The notes: a model not told the origin generated them from the sequence alone. A DNA stretch of 64,000 nt from Ignavibacteria bacterium (GCA_016788375.1 JAEUSI010000005.1:1-64000), one strand, 5' to 3'. Shown: positions 20,805 through 30,540, counted from the first letter of the stretch. Numbers and translations are program-made.

Positions 20805-21785
20805 ATGAGCGAAAACCTCAGAACAGTTTCAATAATTATTCCCACATACAACCGTGAAGAATTACTGGGATTAACAATAGAAAGTTGTATTAATCAGACC
20901 TATCCGAAAGATAAATTCGAAATAATAATTGCCGACAATAATTCAACAGACAACACAAAATCCGTGGTTGAGGAATGGGCAAATAAATCGCCTGTTCCGC
21001 TGAAATATTTATTTGAACCGAGACAAGGTGCTCATTTTGCAAGAAATACGGCAGCAAAGCAATCACAGAGCGATATTTTATATTTTACAGATGATGATAT
21101 GATAGCGGACAAGGATCTGCTTGTAAATATAGTAAAAGTATTTGATCTTGATTATAATATTGCTGTAGTCGGTGGAAAGGTGCTTCCGAAATGGGAATTT
21201 AATCCCCCCGAATGGCTTGAAAAATATTTTAAAAACGGATCTCTCAGTTTAATTGAAAAATCAGAAAAACTGATAATAGCTTCTTATGACATTGGCATTT
21301 ACAGCTGTCATCAGGCAATGCTGAGGAAAGTACTGTTTGAGTGCGGAGGCTTTAATCCGGATATCGAAAAAGATACACTTGTCGGAAACGGTGAGACGGG
21401 ATTAAATATCAAGGTGCTTAACGCCGGATACAATTTTGCCTATACAGGTGAAGCTGTTTCTTATCATATTATTCCGAGATCGAGAATGACACAGAAGTAT
21501 CTTAATAAAAGATTCAGCAATCAGGCTAACTGCGACAGTTTTACAACATTCAGGAAAAATGAGAATTCGAAAAAATCACTTTTGAAACTTATTTTGTATT
21601 CACATATTCCGAATTTCTTAAAGTATATGACAGGATCTGTTCTGAAAAGAATTTCAAACAGTGATTTATGGAGACTTGAAAGAGTTTATGCCCATTATTA
21701 CTTACAGAAAATATTTACCGATTACAGATTTGCGACCGACAGAAAACTGAGAGAGTTTGCATTAAAGTATAATTATATCGATTAG
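20805..21785 (+). CDS. Family 2 glycosyltransferase
   Basis: A 326-residue GT-A glycosyltransferase: SIIIPTYNREELLGLTIESC, the nucleotide-binding DNNSTDNT, and the metal-binding motif FTDDDM (about 96-101), followed by GGFNPDIEKD. Such enzymes transfer a sugar from a nucleotide donor to a growing glycan on the cytoplasmic side of the membrane. No strong transmembrane segment is seen at the C-terminus. Its stop overlaps the end of the convergent MFS gene by four bases. Confidence 0.88.
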   Translation: MSENLRTVSIIIPTYNREELLGLTIESCINQTYPKDKFEIIIADNNSTDNTKSVVEEWANKSPVPLKYLFEPRQGAHFARNTAAKQSQSDILYFTDDDMIADKDLLVNIVKVFDLDYNIAVVGGKVLPKWEFNPPEWLEKYFKNGSLSLIEKSEKLIIASYDIGIYSCHQAMLRKVLFECGGFNPDIEKDTLVGNGETGLNIKVLNAGYNFAYTGEAVSYHIIPRSRMTQKYLNKRFSNQANCDSFTTFRKNENSKKSLLKLILYSHIPNFLKYMTGSVLKRISNSDLWRLERVYAHYYLQKIFTDYRFATDRKLREFALKYNYID

Positions 21786-22969
21786 TCTTTTTTTCTCCTG
21801 AAAGAATAAATAAAATAACAAGCTACTGCAATTGTTCCTACTGAAGAGAAAACGAACATTACCCCCGGACTGTAACTGTACCAAAGAAATCCCGCAAAAG
21901 CGCTGGCAGCAAGAGAGAAGATGCTGTTTAGACCCGTATAAAATCCGAGTGCAGTTGCAGTATCCTCTGACCGGCAAATATTTGTAATCCAGGCTTTAGA
22001 AATTCCTTCAGTCGATGCCGCATATATTCCGTACAGAAAAAAAATCACAAAAACAAAATCAGAACCCGGATTTAAAGCCATGCCTCCGTAAACAACCGAG
22101 AAAATTATCAAACCTGAAATATAATTTTTCTTTAAACCGATTTTATCCGCAATTATACCAATAGGCAAAGAAGCAAGAGCATAAACAAGATTATAAAAAA
22201 TATAAACAGTAATAATCAACTGATCTGAAAAACCGTAGTTCTTAAGCATGAGAAGGAGGAAAATATCCGAACTGTTCAGCAGTGTAAAAGCAAACAGACC
22301 AAGTATAAGTTTTTTGTATTCTGAGGATGAAGTTTTCCAGTATGAAAGAAACGAGAAAAATCCTTTGTTTTCCGAAGCAGCATTACCACTGAAGACTGTT
22401 TTTTTATTATCCTTAATCAGGTAAGTAAACGCAACACCTGTCAGAGCCGGAATGAATGCAATAAAAAATAATGTTCTGTAATTTTCAGGGAAGTAATTAA
22501 GGTAAACAAGCGCTGATAAAGGACCGATGACTGCTCCGAGCGTATCCATACCTCTGTGAAATCCGAAGACCCTTCCCTTTGTCTCCGGTGTGGATTCAGA
22601 GGAAAGTATAGCATCTCTTGCTGAAGTCCGGATTCCTTTCCCCAGCCTGTCAATTGTTCTTGCAAAAAAAATCCAGACCGGATAGACAAACATTCCCATC
22701 ATGGGTTTTGAAACAGAACTGAGCATGTAACCCAGTCTTACAAACGGAACTCTTTTGCCTGTTACATCAGACATTTTTCCGAAGTATCCTTTGCTCAGAC
22801 CTGCAACTGCTTCAGCTATACCCTCAAGTATACCGATCAGAAGCACTGAGAATCCAATGCTTTTCAGATATAAAGGCATAACCGGATACAGCATTTCACT
22901 CGATATATCAGTAAGAAGGCTTACAACAGAAAGAATGATTACGGCGCGGGTGAATATTCGTTTTTTCAC
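21782..22969 (-). CDS. MFS transporter
   Basis: A 395-residue membrane protein with about 12 predicted helices and the MFS loop 2-3 motif (GYFGKMSDVTGKRVPFV), repeated in the second half as GIIADKIGLKKNYISG. Charged signature residues and length fit a drug/solute permease of the major facilitator superfamily; the substrate is unknown. Transcribed away from nadA, with a 124-base divergent intergenic region that presumably holds promoters for both. Confidence 0.85.
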   Translation of the reverse strand: MKKRIFTRAVIILSVVSLLTDISSEMLYPVMPLYLKSIGFSVLLIGILEGIAEAVAGLSKGYFGKMSDVTGKRVPFVRLGYMLSSVSKPMMGMFVYPVWIFFARTIDRLGKGIRTSARDAILSSESTPETKGRVFGFHRGMDTLGAVIGPLSALVYLNYFPENYRTLFFIAFIPALTGVAFTYLIKDNKKTVFSGNAASENKGFFSFLSYWKTSSSEYKKLILGLFAFTLLNSSDIFLLLMLKNYGFSDQLIITVYIFYNLVYALASLPIGIIADKIGLKKNYISGLIIFSVVYGGMALNPGSDFVFVIFFLYGIYAASTEGISKAWITNICRSEDTATALGFYTGLNSIFSLAASAFAGFLWYSYSPGVMFVFSSVGTIAVACYFIYSFRRKKD

Positions 22970-23093
22970 GTGAAATATTATGGCTTAATTTTAAAAAAGT
23001 TAATACTATTTGCAAGTGAGAATTGATTTTAAAATAAGTAAATTTATTACACATCATTTTTAAAAATACGTTTATACAATACAATTATATTTT

Positions 23094-24065
23094 ATGGAAG
23101 CTGTATTAAAATTTAGAAAAGATAAATCCGTTTCAATTGATCTTTCTTTAAATCTTGAAGAAGAAATCAGAAAACTGAAAAAAGAATTAAACGCTGTAAT
23201 TCTTGCACATTATTATCAGGAATCGGAAATTCAGGATCTGGCTGATTTTATAGGAGACAGCCTGCAGCTATCTCAGCAGGCATCAAAAACCGAAGCCGAA
23301 GTAATTGTTTTTGCAGGTGTTCATTTCATGGCAGAGACAGCAAAAATTCTGAATCCCGGCAAGCAGGTCCTGCTTCCCGATCTTAATGCAGGATGCTCGC
23401 TTGCGGAAGGCTGCCCTGCAGAATTGCTGAAAAAATTCAGGGACAAATATCCGGATCATATTCTGATAAGTTATATAAACTGCACCGCAGATGTAAAAGC
23501 TATATCTGATATTATCTGCACTTCATCAAACGCTGTAAAAATCGTAAACAAGCTTAAGCCTGATCAGAAAATTATTTTTGCTCCGGATAAAAATCTCGGA
23601 AAGTATGTAATGAAACAGACTGGAAGGGATATGGTATTATGGCAGGGGTCATGCATTGTTCATGAAACTTTCAGCGAGCGCAAAATAATCAGATTAAAGA
23701 CAGAGCATCCGGATGCACTTCTTATTTCTCATCCCGAATGCGAAGAATCAGTTCTTGCCGAATCGGATTTTATAGGTTCTACAAGCGGACTTCTGAAGTA
23801 TGTGACTGATTCTGAAAACAAAAAATTTATAGTTGCGACCGAACCCGGAATTATACATCAGATGCTGTTAAAGAACAAAGATAAAACATTCATTCCGGCT
23901 CCTCCCGAAAACAACTGCAGCTGCAATGAATGTCCGTATATGAAATTAAATACTCTGGAAAAACTTTATCTCTGCATGAGAGACAGAAAACCTGAGCTGA
24001 CAATTGAAAAAGAGATTCTGGAAAAAGCCGCAATTCCTCTGCAGAGAATGCTTGATATGAGTTAA
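23094..24065 (+). CDS. nadA: Quinolinate synthase
   Basis: A 323-residue NadA, which condenses iminoaspartate and dihydroxyacetone phosphate to quinolinate for NAD synthesis. It is a 4Fe-4S enzyme. Conserved features are [56 protein letters not shown], and a C-terminal [17 protein letters not shown]; the three cluster cysteines are in the DLNAGC, WQGSC and NECP regions. nadB and nadC are not in the window. The gene is convergent with rnpB. Confidence 0.95.
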   Translation: MEAVLKFRKDKSVSIDLSLNLEEEIRKLKKELNAVILAHYYQESEIQDLADFIGDSLQLSQQASKTEAEVIVFAGVHFMAETAKILNPGKQVLLPDLNAGCSLAEGCPAELLKKFRDKYPDHILISYINCTADVKAISDIICTSSNAVKIVNKLKPDQKIIFAPDKNLGKYVMKQTGRDMVLWQGSCIVHETFSERKIIRLKTEHPDALLISHPECEESVLAESDFIGSTSGLLKYVTDSENKKFIVATEPGIIHQMLLKNKDKTFIPAPPENNCSCNECPYMKLNTLEKLYLCMRDRKPELTIEKEILEKAAIPLQRMLDMS

Positions 24066-24072
24066 AAATATT

Positions 24073-24454
24073 CTGTACAGTTCTGTAAGCCGGATTCTGT
24101 ACCGGTTTTCACCGGTGACAATCATTTATCTTATCCTGACATTACTGTCAGGATTTTTGCAACCTACCCCGGGAACATGTGAAGTGAGCAGAGCTTCTAT
24201 TCCCTATACATGGTCTTGCTCCGGATGAGGTTTGTCAATCTCAGAAATTACTTTCTGAATGGTAGGCTCTTACCCTGCCTTTTCACCCTTATCCCGTTGC
24301 CGGGACGGTATATTTTCTGTGACACTTTCTGTTTTATAAATTTGCATTCATAAAACCCGGGAATTTCTCCCGGCATCCCTGCCCGTTTGCGGAGTCCGGA
24401 CTTTCCTCACATTCCGTCTTAACGGAACAGCGCGATTGTCCCGAACTGTACAGA
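24073..24454 (-). ncRNA. rnpB: RNase P RNA (bacterial type A)
   Basis: Read on the minus strand this contains the universal RNase P RNA elements: GAGGAAAGTCCGGAC near the 5' end, CAGGGTAAGAGCC and TAGGGAATAGAAG-type central elements, and GGGGTAGG plus ACAGAATCCGGCTTAC near the 3' end. The 5' and 3' termini pair through CTGTACAG (P1). It processes tRNA 5' ends. Its 5' end lies about five bases after the stop of the RNase H gene, so it is probably made as part of that transcript or from a promoter inside it. The exact ends are approximate. Confidence 0.96.
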
Positions 24455-24458
24455 GTTT

Positions 24459-24908
24459 TTAAAGAACATTATTTTTTCTTATCGTTTCATTTTCACTGAA
24501 TTCATCAATCGCTTCATTTGCAAGCTTATCTGCAAGCTTATTCTCTCCTCTGGGTAAATGCTGAATTGTAAAGTTCCTGCCGAGTTTTTTTATTTCACTC
24601 CAGAACTCAAGTGATAATTTTATCAGATCCTTATTGCGTATTTTGTACTCACCTTTAATCTGTTTTACCATAAGCTCGCTGTCAGAATAAAAAACAATGC
24701 TGTCAAAAGAAAAATTCAGTCCGCTCAGATATTTAACACTCTCAATAAGCGCAGTATATTCAGCAACATTGTTTGTTGCCGTTCCGAGAAAGTTTTTATG
24801 AGTTTCTAATATATTTCTGTCTTCGTCAGATATCACAATGCCTGTTCCCGCAGAACCGGGATTTCCTCTTGAAGCACCGTCTATATATACATTTATGACT
24901 GTTGGCAA
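24459..24908 (-). CDS. Ribonuclease H (RNase HI-like)
   Basis: A 149-residue RNase H-fold protein that would cleave the RNA strand of RNA-DNA hybrids. The four acidic catalytic residues are visible: D10 (YIDGASRGNPG), E50 (NNVAEYTALI), D76 (FYSDSELMV) and D127 (ENKLADKLANEA). The sequence is closer to the short RNase HI subgroup found in Gram-positive bacteria and archaea than to E. coli RnhA. It lies 11 bases after the zinc-ribbon gene and about five bases before rnpB. Confidence 0.9.
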   Translation of the reverse strand: MPTVINVYIDGASRGNPGSAGTGIVISDEDRNILETHKNFLGTATNNVAEYTALIESVKYLSGLNFSFDSIVFYSDSELMVKQIKGEYKIRNKDLIKLSLEFWSEIKKLGRNFTIQHLPRGENKLADKLANEAIDEFSENETIRKNNVL

Positions 24909-24919
24909 GGAATTGATTT

Positions 24920-25825
24920 TTAGTTTGCCGTTAATTCTTCCGATATAAGAATTCTTCCGCAGGACTGACAGGTATATATCTTTTCGGCAACTCTGATTTC
25001 AATAACACGCTGAGGCGGAATCGAATTAAAGCATCCAGAACAGTTGCTTCTTCTTACTATTGCTGTCGCTTCTCCTTTATGCATTTTATTTATTCTGTCA
25101 TAAAGAGAAATATTATCGGAGCTTAATCTGGATGTAAGTTCATTTCTTTTTTCACGCAAAACAGTTTCTTCCTGTTTGAACTGTTCGTCAAGTTCATCCA
25201 GCAAAGTCTGTTTTTCACCAAGATCAGAGTTCAGTTCTTCGAGTTTCTTTTCCAGAGTTTCAATGTCCGAGGCAAAATTCTGCGATTCATTGTCTATTGC
25301 TTTTATTCTGGCTTCTTTTTTCTTGACTTCCTCGAATAATGATTCTATGGTTTTTACGATTTCGTCATATTCGCTGTTGGATCTTACATTGTATTTCTGT
25401 TCATCATACTTATTGATTTTTTCTTCAAAGGAAGAGTTTTCTTCAGCCAGTCCGGCTCTTTCGTTAAGCAGATTTTTTTGCTTTTCCTTAATCCCGGAAA
25501 GTTCTCTTTCAGAATTTTCAATTCCCGATTTTATGTTTTTTATGGTATCAGGAAGGTCTCCTTTTTCTTCTTCAATCTCAAAAAGTTCTTCATCAATGTT
25601 TTTCAGTTGAAGAAAAACCTTTAAGGTCTCAGTCATCTTGGGATTCTCCGATTCGACATTTTCAGAAAAATATTCCTGAAATCTGCTTTCCTGTGAATTT
25701 TCATCTGAGTCCGTTTCAGTTGATCCGGAATTTTCTTTTTTGGTGATTTCATCTGAACTGTCGGAGATTTCTTTTTCTTCGTTTGAATCTGTATTTTTAG
25801 TTTCCTGAATTTCGTTCATAATCAT
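24920..25825 (-). CDS. Coiled-coil protein with C4-type zinc ribbon
   Basis: A 301-residue protein of the C4-type zinc ribbon (zf-RING_7/CdsZ) family. An acidic, disordered N-terminal tail of about 55 residues is followed by a long coiled coil (about 65-250, rich in Glu/Lys heptads) and a C-terminal zinc ribbon with two CxxC pairs (CSGC...CQSC). The family is normally encoded beside Nif3/YqfO, as here, and is thought to bind RNA or DNA. Its ATG overlaps the stop of the Nif3-like gene (ATGA), indicating translational coupling. Confidence 0.85.
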   Translation of the reverse strand: MIMNEIQETKNTDSNEEKEISDSSDEITKKENSGSTETDSDENSQESRFQEYFSENVESENPKMTETLKVFLQLKNIDEELFEIEEEKGDLPDTIKNIKSGIENSERELSGIKEKQKNLLNERAGLAEENSSFEEKINKYDEQKYNVRSNSEYDEIVKTIESLFEEVKKKEARIKAIDNESQNFASDIETLEKKLEELNSDLGEKQTLLDELDEQFKQEETVLREKRNELTSRLSSDNISLYDRINKMHKGEATAIVRRSNCSGCFNSIPPQRVIEIRVAEKIYTCQSCGRILISEELTAN

Positions 25826-26445
25826 ATATTAATAAGTTTGATATTTCTTTTGAATTTAGTCAGCATAAATCTGATATCTGTCAGTTTTGCCGAAACATTA
25901 ACATCATTCATCTGATTTGTATTAAGGATAATTATCTTTCTGAACCTTTCATCCTGTCCGTAAATTTCTGTTTCTAATTTACTGTTAATTCTGTGTATAA
26001 GCTGACTGACAGACATTTCTTTTTTCAATTCAAGTATAACTCCTGATTCTCTCAGGCTTCTTCTAAAAAACGGATACACTTCATATGCGACTTCTTCATA
26101 AGGATGATATTTCAGCAATACTTCAATAACTTTATTCAGGACTTCCTTTCCGCATTCGACTTCAAGCTTTGTCTCTTTCTCATACGATAATCTGTTCTTT
26201 ATACCCGAAAAGGGCTTTGCTTTTTTCACAGGTTTGAAAGTTCCCGTACCTTCGGTTCTGAATGAACACATTTCATAACTGCCTATTATTCCTGCCCCGG
26301 CTTTACTCATTACACTATATATTTTTTCAGTATAATTTAACGGAACAAATACAATTACTTTATACTTTTCAACGAACGTATAAAACTTTTCTTCGGAAAA
26401 TATTTCTGCTTTTTTAAATAAACTTTTTAGACTGTTTAAAGACAT
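25822..26445 (-). CDS. Cut-down Nif3/YqfO protein (PII-like middle domain only)
   Basis: A 207-residue protein. Residues about 28-127 match the PII/CutA-like insertion domain of YqfO-type Nif3 proteins (FVPLNYTEKIYSVMSKAGAG, IGSYEMCSFRTEGTGTF, KYHPYEEVAYEVYP). Residues about 135-175 match only the first part of the following Nif3 half. Both metal-binding halves of normal Nif3, with their His/Asp/Glu ligands, are missing: the N-terminal one entirely and the C-terminal one cut off near residue 175. Full YqfO is about 370 residues. Reading frame and codon use look intact, so it may be a functional reduced form rather than a fresh pseudogene. Confidence 0.75.
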   Translation of the reverse strand: MSLNSLKSLFKKAEIFSEEKFYTFVEKYKVIVFVPLNYTEKIYSVMSKAGAGIIGSYEMCSFRTEGTGTFKPVKKAKPFSGIKNRLSYEKETKLEVECGKEVLNKVIEVLLKYHPYEEVAYEVYPFFRRSLRESGVILELKKEMSVSQLIHRINSKLETEIYGQDERFRKIIILNTNQMNDVNVSAKLTDIRFMLTKFKRNIKLINI

Positions 26446-26461
26446 GTTTTAATGGCAAAAA

Positions 26462-26491
26462 AAAAGTGTATCCTGATTAAGATACACTTTT
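26462..26491 (-). terminator. Rho-independent terminator between metF and the Nif3-like gene
   Basis: An 11-bp stem (arms 26462-26472 and 26481-26491) with an 8-base loop. Read on the minus strand it is followed by a run of T extending through 26456-26465. It ends about 15 bases before the ATG of the Nif3-like gene and some 130 bases after the metF stop, so it likely ends the metF transcript. Confidence 0.75.
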
Positions 26492-26618
26492 ACTTTTCCG
26501 GCAAAATCTGCTTTCTGAATGAATATTTTCTTTTAAATGCCTGTAATGAATTAAATAATCTTGCAATTTCATTTGATTTAAAATAATCACGTTTAGTAGT
26601 AAAATCAAGATACTAAAC

Positions 26619-27569
26619 TTACAGCTTCAGCCTGTCCAATACTCTCTGAATTGGTTTTGGGTTATGCATAATATAAAAATGCAGTGACGGAGCACCATTG
26701 CCGAGCAGTTCTTCACATTGCTTCAAAGCCCATTCAACTCCGATATCAGCAACATGCTCGGGAGCAGACTCGGAAATCTGACCGGATAATTCCTCGGGCA
26801 GATCAACGAAAAATGTTTTCGGTATGACATTAAGATGTGATTTACTTGTGAGAATTTTAAGACCGGGAATAATAGGTACGGTAATCCCGGCTTCCCTGCA
26901 TAGCTTTACAAATTCGAAGTAATACTGATTGTTAAAAAACATCTGTGTGACTATATAATGTGCTCCAGCATCGACTTTATCTTTAAGATACTTTATGTCA
27001 CTCTTCAGATTGGGAGATTCAAAATGTTTTTCGGGATATCCGCTGACACCGATGCAGAATTTTGTAGGTGATGCATCCAGCAGTTCTTCTTCAAGATATT
27101 TTCCGTTATTCATTCTTACAATCTGATTCACAAGATCAATTGCATATAAATTTGAAGTTCGTCCTTCGGGAACAGGTTTTTTATATCCGGATTCATCGCC
27201 TTTGATAGCAAGTACGTTTTCTATACCGAGATAATTAAGTTCTATAAGCGCATCTTCGGTTTCCTCTCTCGTAAATCCGTTGCATAGTATATGCGGTACA
27301 GTATCTATGTTGAATTTATTCTTAATTGCCACACAGATTCCTATAGTCCCCGGCCTTTTTCTTTTGACTTTTTTCCTTATTCCTCCCGGAGTTTCTTCAA
27401 ACTGTACTTCCGATGAATGTGAAGTAACGTCTATAAACGGCGGATTATATTTTATAAGCTTTTCTATAAGCCCGAACAGCATATTAATATCACCTCCTCT
27501 CGAGAGAGGAAGAATTTCAAAACTGACAAACGGGGTTTTTGCCTTATCTAAATGTTCTGTAACTTTCAT
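26619..27569 (-). CDS. metF: Methylenetetrahydrofolate reductase
   Basis: A 316-residue flavoenzyme of the MTHFR family that reduces 5,10-methylene-THF to 5-methyl-THF for methionine synthesis. Recognisable parts are FVSFEILPLSRGG near the start (Glu of the FEFFPP region), IDVTSHSS, ENVLAIKGDE, CIGVSGYPEKH, DAGAHYIVTQMFFNNQYY and VPIIPGLKILTS. Length is normal for the bacterial form. It works with GlyA (54072), which makes methylene-THF. A terminator separates it from the downstream gene. Confidence 0.95.
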   Translation of the reverse strand: MKVTEHLDKAKTPFVSFEILPLSRGGDINMLFGLIEKLIKYNPPFIDVTSHSSEVQFEETPGGIRKKVKRKRPGTIGICVAIKNKFNIDTVPHILCNGFTREETEDALIELNYLGIENVLAIKGDESGYKKPVPEGRTSNLYAIDLVNQIVRMNNGKYLEEELLDASPTKFCIGVSGYPEKHFESPNLKSDIKYLKDKVDAGAHYIVTQMFFNNQYYFEFVKLCREAGITVPIIPGLKILTSKSHLNVIPKTFFVDLPEELSGQISESAPEHVADIGVEWALKQCEELLGNGAPSLHFYIMHNPKPIQRVLDRLKL

Positions 27570-27636
27570 AATTTAAAACCGGGAAATACCCCCCAGATTT
27601 ATACTCCTTCTGTTTTTATGCATGATTTATATAATC

Positions 27637-28632
27637 TTACTTTCCTTTCTGACAACTCGGCTGCAGATTAAATCCTCCGGAAGCAATAATTTCCGAATTA
27701 CCGGAGTCTACATCGATTATTCCGATGCTTAATTTTGATTCTGAACCTGCGTCATACACTATTGATTCGTTGTCAATCCACTCGAATGTTCCGACGTTTC
27801 CTCCCGAAATCTGCAGATCTTTTTTTCCGCTTCCGTCACTGTTCATTACATAAAGCGAAACACTGTTTTCTCCGATAACTACAAAAGCAATTTTATTTCC
27901 GTCAGGTGAAAATCTGGGCACATTAGAGCTTGCCATTCCCTTTGTAAGTGCAGTTTCGTTTCCGGATTCATTTATTCTGATTGTACCTTTCAGATTATTA
28001 TCAAAACTGGAATAAACAAATTTCCTGCCGTCTGATGAAATATCGGGTTCAAGATTAGCATCATTGTTTTTGCTCACTTTAGTAATATAATTATCCGTTG
28101 TATCATTTAAATCTGCAATCATAACTGCCTTTGTTCCGTCATTGAAAGCTGAGAAAACCAGTTTGCTGCCGTCTGCTGACAGTACCTGCATATTGGAATA
28201 CCCGCCGTCAGAAACCATATAAGGCTCTGCTCCGAATGCAGCAGTATCAATTACAAAAATTGACAGTACATCATCATTTTCAGAATTATACATTATCTGC
28301 TGACCGTCCGGCATAAATGAAGGATTTACTCCGTTATATAAGTAAAAAGGGTCTGCTGAAGGTGATGCTGTTTCTATATTTCTGATCAGATATATATATT
28401 CCCTGTCTGTATAAAACACAATCTGTTTACCGTCGGGAGACCATTTCGGCTTCATGCAGTTTTCTTTTATGTCAGTCAGCTGTTTTTTGTCCGAACCGTC
28501 TTCATTCATAATAAATATCTGAAGGAAACCTGATTCTGTCTGATTTGAACAATAAGCAATTTTTTTCTGCTGAGCATATCCCTGTCCTGCAAATAATACA
28601 AATGCAATTATTATTAATCTGATTAATTTCAT
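27637..28632 (-). CDS. Exported TolB-like beta-propeller protein
   Basis: A 331-residue protein with a signal peptide (about 1-20, ending GYAQ) and repeated TolB/PD40 blades, seen as WSPDGKQIVFYTD, FMPDGQQIMYNSE, ISSDGRKFVYSS and FSPDGNKIAFVV, interspersed with NEDGSDKKQLT-type strands. Such propellers bind partners in the periplasm; full TolB has an extra N-terminal domain that is absent here. Stands alone downstream of the ABC exporter pair with 88 bases between. Confidence 0.8.
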   Translation of the reverse strand: MKLIRLIIIAFVLFAGQGYAQQKKIAYCSNQTESGFLQIFIMNEDGSDKKQLTDIKENCMKPKWSPDGKQIVFYTDREYIYLIRNIETASPSADPFYLYNGVNPSFMPDGQQIMYNSENDDVLSIFVIDTAAFGAEPYMVSDGGYSNMQVLSADGSKLVFSAFNDGTKAVMIADLNDTTDNYITKVSKNNDANLEPDISSDGRKFVYSSFDNNLKGTIRINESGNETALTKGMASSNVPRFSPDGNKIAFVVIGENSVSLYVMNSDGSGKKDLQISGGNVGTFEWIDNESIVYDAGSESKLSIGIIDVDSGNSEIIASGGFNLQPSCQKGK

Positions 28633-28720
28633 TTCTGGATTTATTTTTATAATCGGTAAAAATACTCAACATATAATTCTTTTAAAAGAGATTTTAATGT
28701 CTTGCTTTCACTTATTTAAA

Positions 28721-30514
28721 TTATGGAATATAATTTTCTTCTTTGTATTGCAGCTGATACAGCTTGTAATAAAGTCCGTTATTTTCTAGCAGTTCCTGAT
28801 GAGTCCCCATTTCCTTGATTTCGCCTTTATGCATTACGATAATTTTGTCGCATGTCTGAATTGTTGAAAGTCTGTGAGCAATTATAATCGAAGTCCTGCC
28901 TTCAATAAGTTTTCTGATTGCATTCTGAATTAATATCTCCGTATTTGTGTCTACACTTGATGTTGCTTCATCAAGAATAAGTATCTTCGGGTCATATGCC
29001 AGCGCTCTTGCAAAAGATATCAGCTGTTTCTGGCCGACTGATAATGTCGAACCCCTTTCATTGACGGGATGATCAAGTTTTTTTTCTGTACTGTTAATGA
29101 AGTCTCTGAGCCCGGTATTGTCAACGGCTTTATTTACGGCTTCTACGGTAATGTTTTCATTTCCCAGGTCTATGTTTGACCTGATGTTTCCCGAAAACAA
29201 AAACACATCCTGAAGAACTACGGCAATATTTTTTCTGAGTTCGCTCTGACTGATATCTTTAATATTTACTCCGTCAATCAGTATCTCGCCGCTTTTTACG
29301 TCATAAAATCTTGTAAGCAGACTTATTATTGTAGTTTTACCGGCACCAGTTGCTCCGACAAATGCTACCTTTTCACCTTCCCTTATTTTGAATGATACAT
29401 TTTTCAAAACATAATTTTCCCTGCTGTAGGAAAAATTTACATTCCTGAATTCAATGTTCCCTTTCAGTTCTCCTGGTACTACCGGATTTTCCGGATCTGT
29501 AATTTCAGGTTTCTCGTCCAGTAATGCAAAAATCCTTTCGCTTGATGCCATCGCTGTCTGAAGGATATTGTACTTTTCCGACAGGTCTCTGATTGGTCTG
29601 AAAAACATTTCGGTGAACTGTATAAATGAAATCAACACACCGACAGATACTGCATTCTGAATAACCTGTCCCCCGCCGTACCATATTATAAGTCCAGCGG
29701 AAATTGCACCGATCAGTTCGACTACAGGATAAAATACTGCATAATAAAACACACTCTTTATATTCTGATTCGTATGGTCACGGTTAATTAATTCAAATTC
29801 TTCAATTGTTCTTTTTTCCTTTCCGAAATACTGAACAATTGTAATTCCCGTTATGTGTTCCTGGATAAATGAATTTAACTTTGCAACGAGTATTCTGATT
29901 CTTCTGTATGAATCCCTGACTTTTTTTCTGAAGACCGATGTGGCATATATTAAGACAGGCAAAACTGAAAGCGTGACAAGAGCAAGCTGGTAATCAAGCG
30001 CAAACATGAAATACAATACCCAGATTATAAGAAAAATATCACCGAATGCTGTAACAAGTCCGGATGAAAATACTTCAAAAAGAACTTCAACATCTCCGGT
30101 AACACGTGTTACTATTCTTCCTATCGGATTTCTGTCAAAAAATTTCAGATCCAGACTCAGTAAGTGTGAAAAAATTTTTTTTCTTAGGTCATAAATTATT
30201 TTCTGTCCTATCCAGCTTGTAAGATATGTCATTCCGTACTGCAATATTCCCTGAAGCACAAGAGTTCCGAGCATTATCAGAACTATTGTCTGCAGTCCGG
30301 GCAAATCCCTGTTCATAATTTTGTCGTCGACTGCAATAGGAGTTAGCCGCGGTCTGAGGGCTGCCAGAGCTGAAATAGTCACTGTTAGAACTGTTGCTGT
30401 AACTATATATCCCGAATAAGGTCTGAAGTATGAAAGCAGCCTCTTCATTATTCTTGAATCAAGGGCTTTTCCCAGTGCTTCTTCTTCAGGTTTATTTATT
30501 TTTTTTTCCGGCAA
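28721..30514 (-). CDS. ABC exporter half-transporter, second subunit
   Basis: A 597-residue protein with an N-terminal six-helix exporter domain (about 35-340) and a nucleotide-binding domain: Walker A GATGAGKTT, signature TLSVGQKQ (Val instead of the usual Gly), Walker B ILILDEA with the catalytic Glu, and the H-loop AHR. It follows its partner by 26 bases. The pairing of a subunit with a normal catalytic Glu and one without is typical of heterodimeric exporters such as TM287/288 or LmrCD. Substrate unknown (drug, lipid or peptide). Confidence 0.9.
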   Translation of the reverse strand: MPEKKINKPEEEALGKALDSRIMKRLLSYFRPYSGYIVTATVLTVTISALAALRPRLTPIAVDDKIMNRDLPGLQTIVLIMLGTLVLQGILQYGMTYLTSWIGQKIIYDLRKKIFSHLLSLDLKFFDRNPIGRIVTRVTGDVEVLFEVFSSGLVTAFGDIFLIIWVLYFMFALDYQLALVTLSVLPVLIYATSVFRKKVRDSYRRIRILVAKLNSFIQEHITGITIVQYFGKEKRTIEEFELINRDHTNQNIKSVFYYAVFYPVVELIGAISAGLIIWYGGGQVIQNAVSVGVLISFIQFTEMFFRPIRDLSEKYNILQTAMASSERIFALLDEKPEITDPENPVVPGELKGNIEFRNVNFSYSRENYVLKNVSFKIREGEKVAFVGATGAGKTTIISLLTRFYDVKSGEILIDGVNIKDISQSELRKNIAVVLQDVFLFSGNIRSNIDLGNENITVEAVNKAVDNTGLRDFINSTEKKLDHPVNERGSTLSVGQKQLISFARALAYDPKILILDEATSSVDTNTEILIQNAIRKLIEGRTSIIIAHRLSTIQTCDKIIVMHKGEIKEMGTHQELLENNGLYYKLYQLQYKEENYIP

Positions 30515-30540
30515 ATATTCCGAATTATATTTGTGTGTTT

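Noticed and set aside
27570-27636. Possible SAM riboswitch upstream of metF
   Set aside because: The gap is only 67 bases and shows none of the paired elements of known SAM riboswitches.
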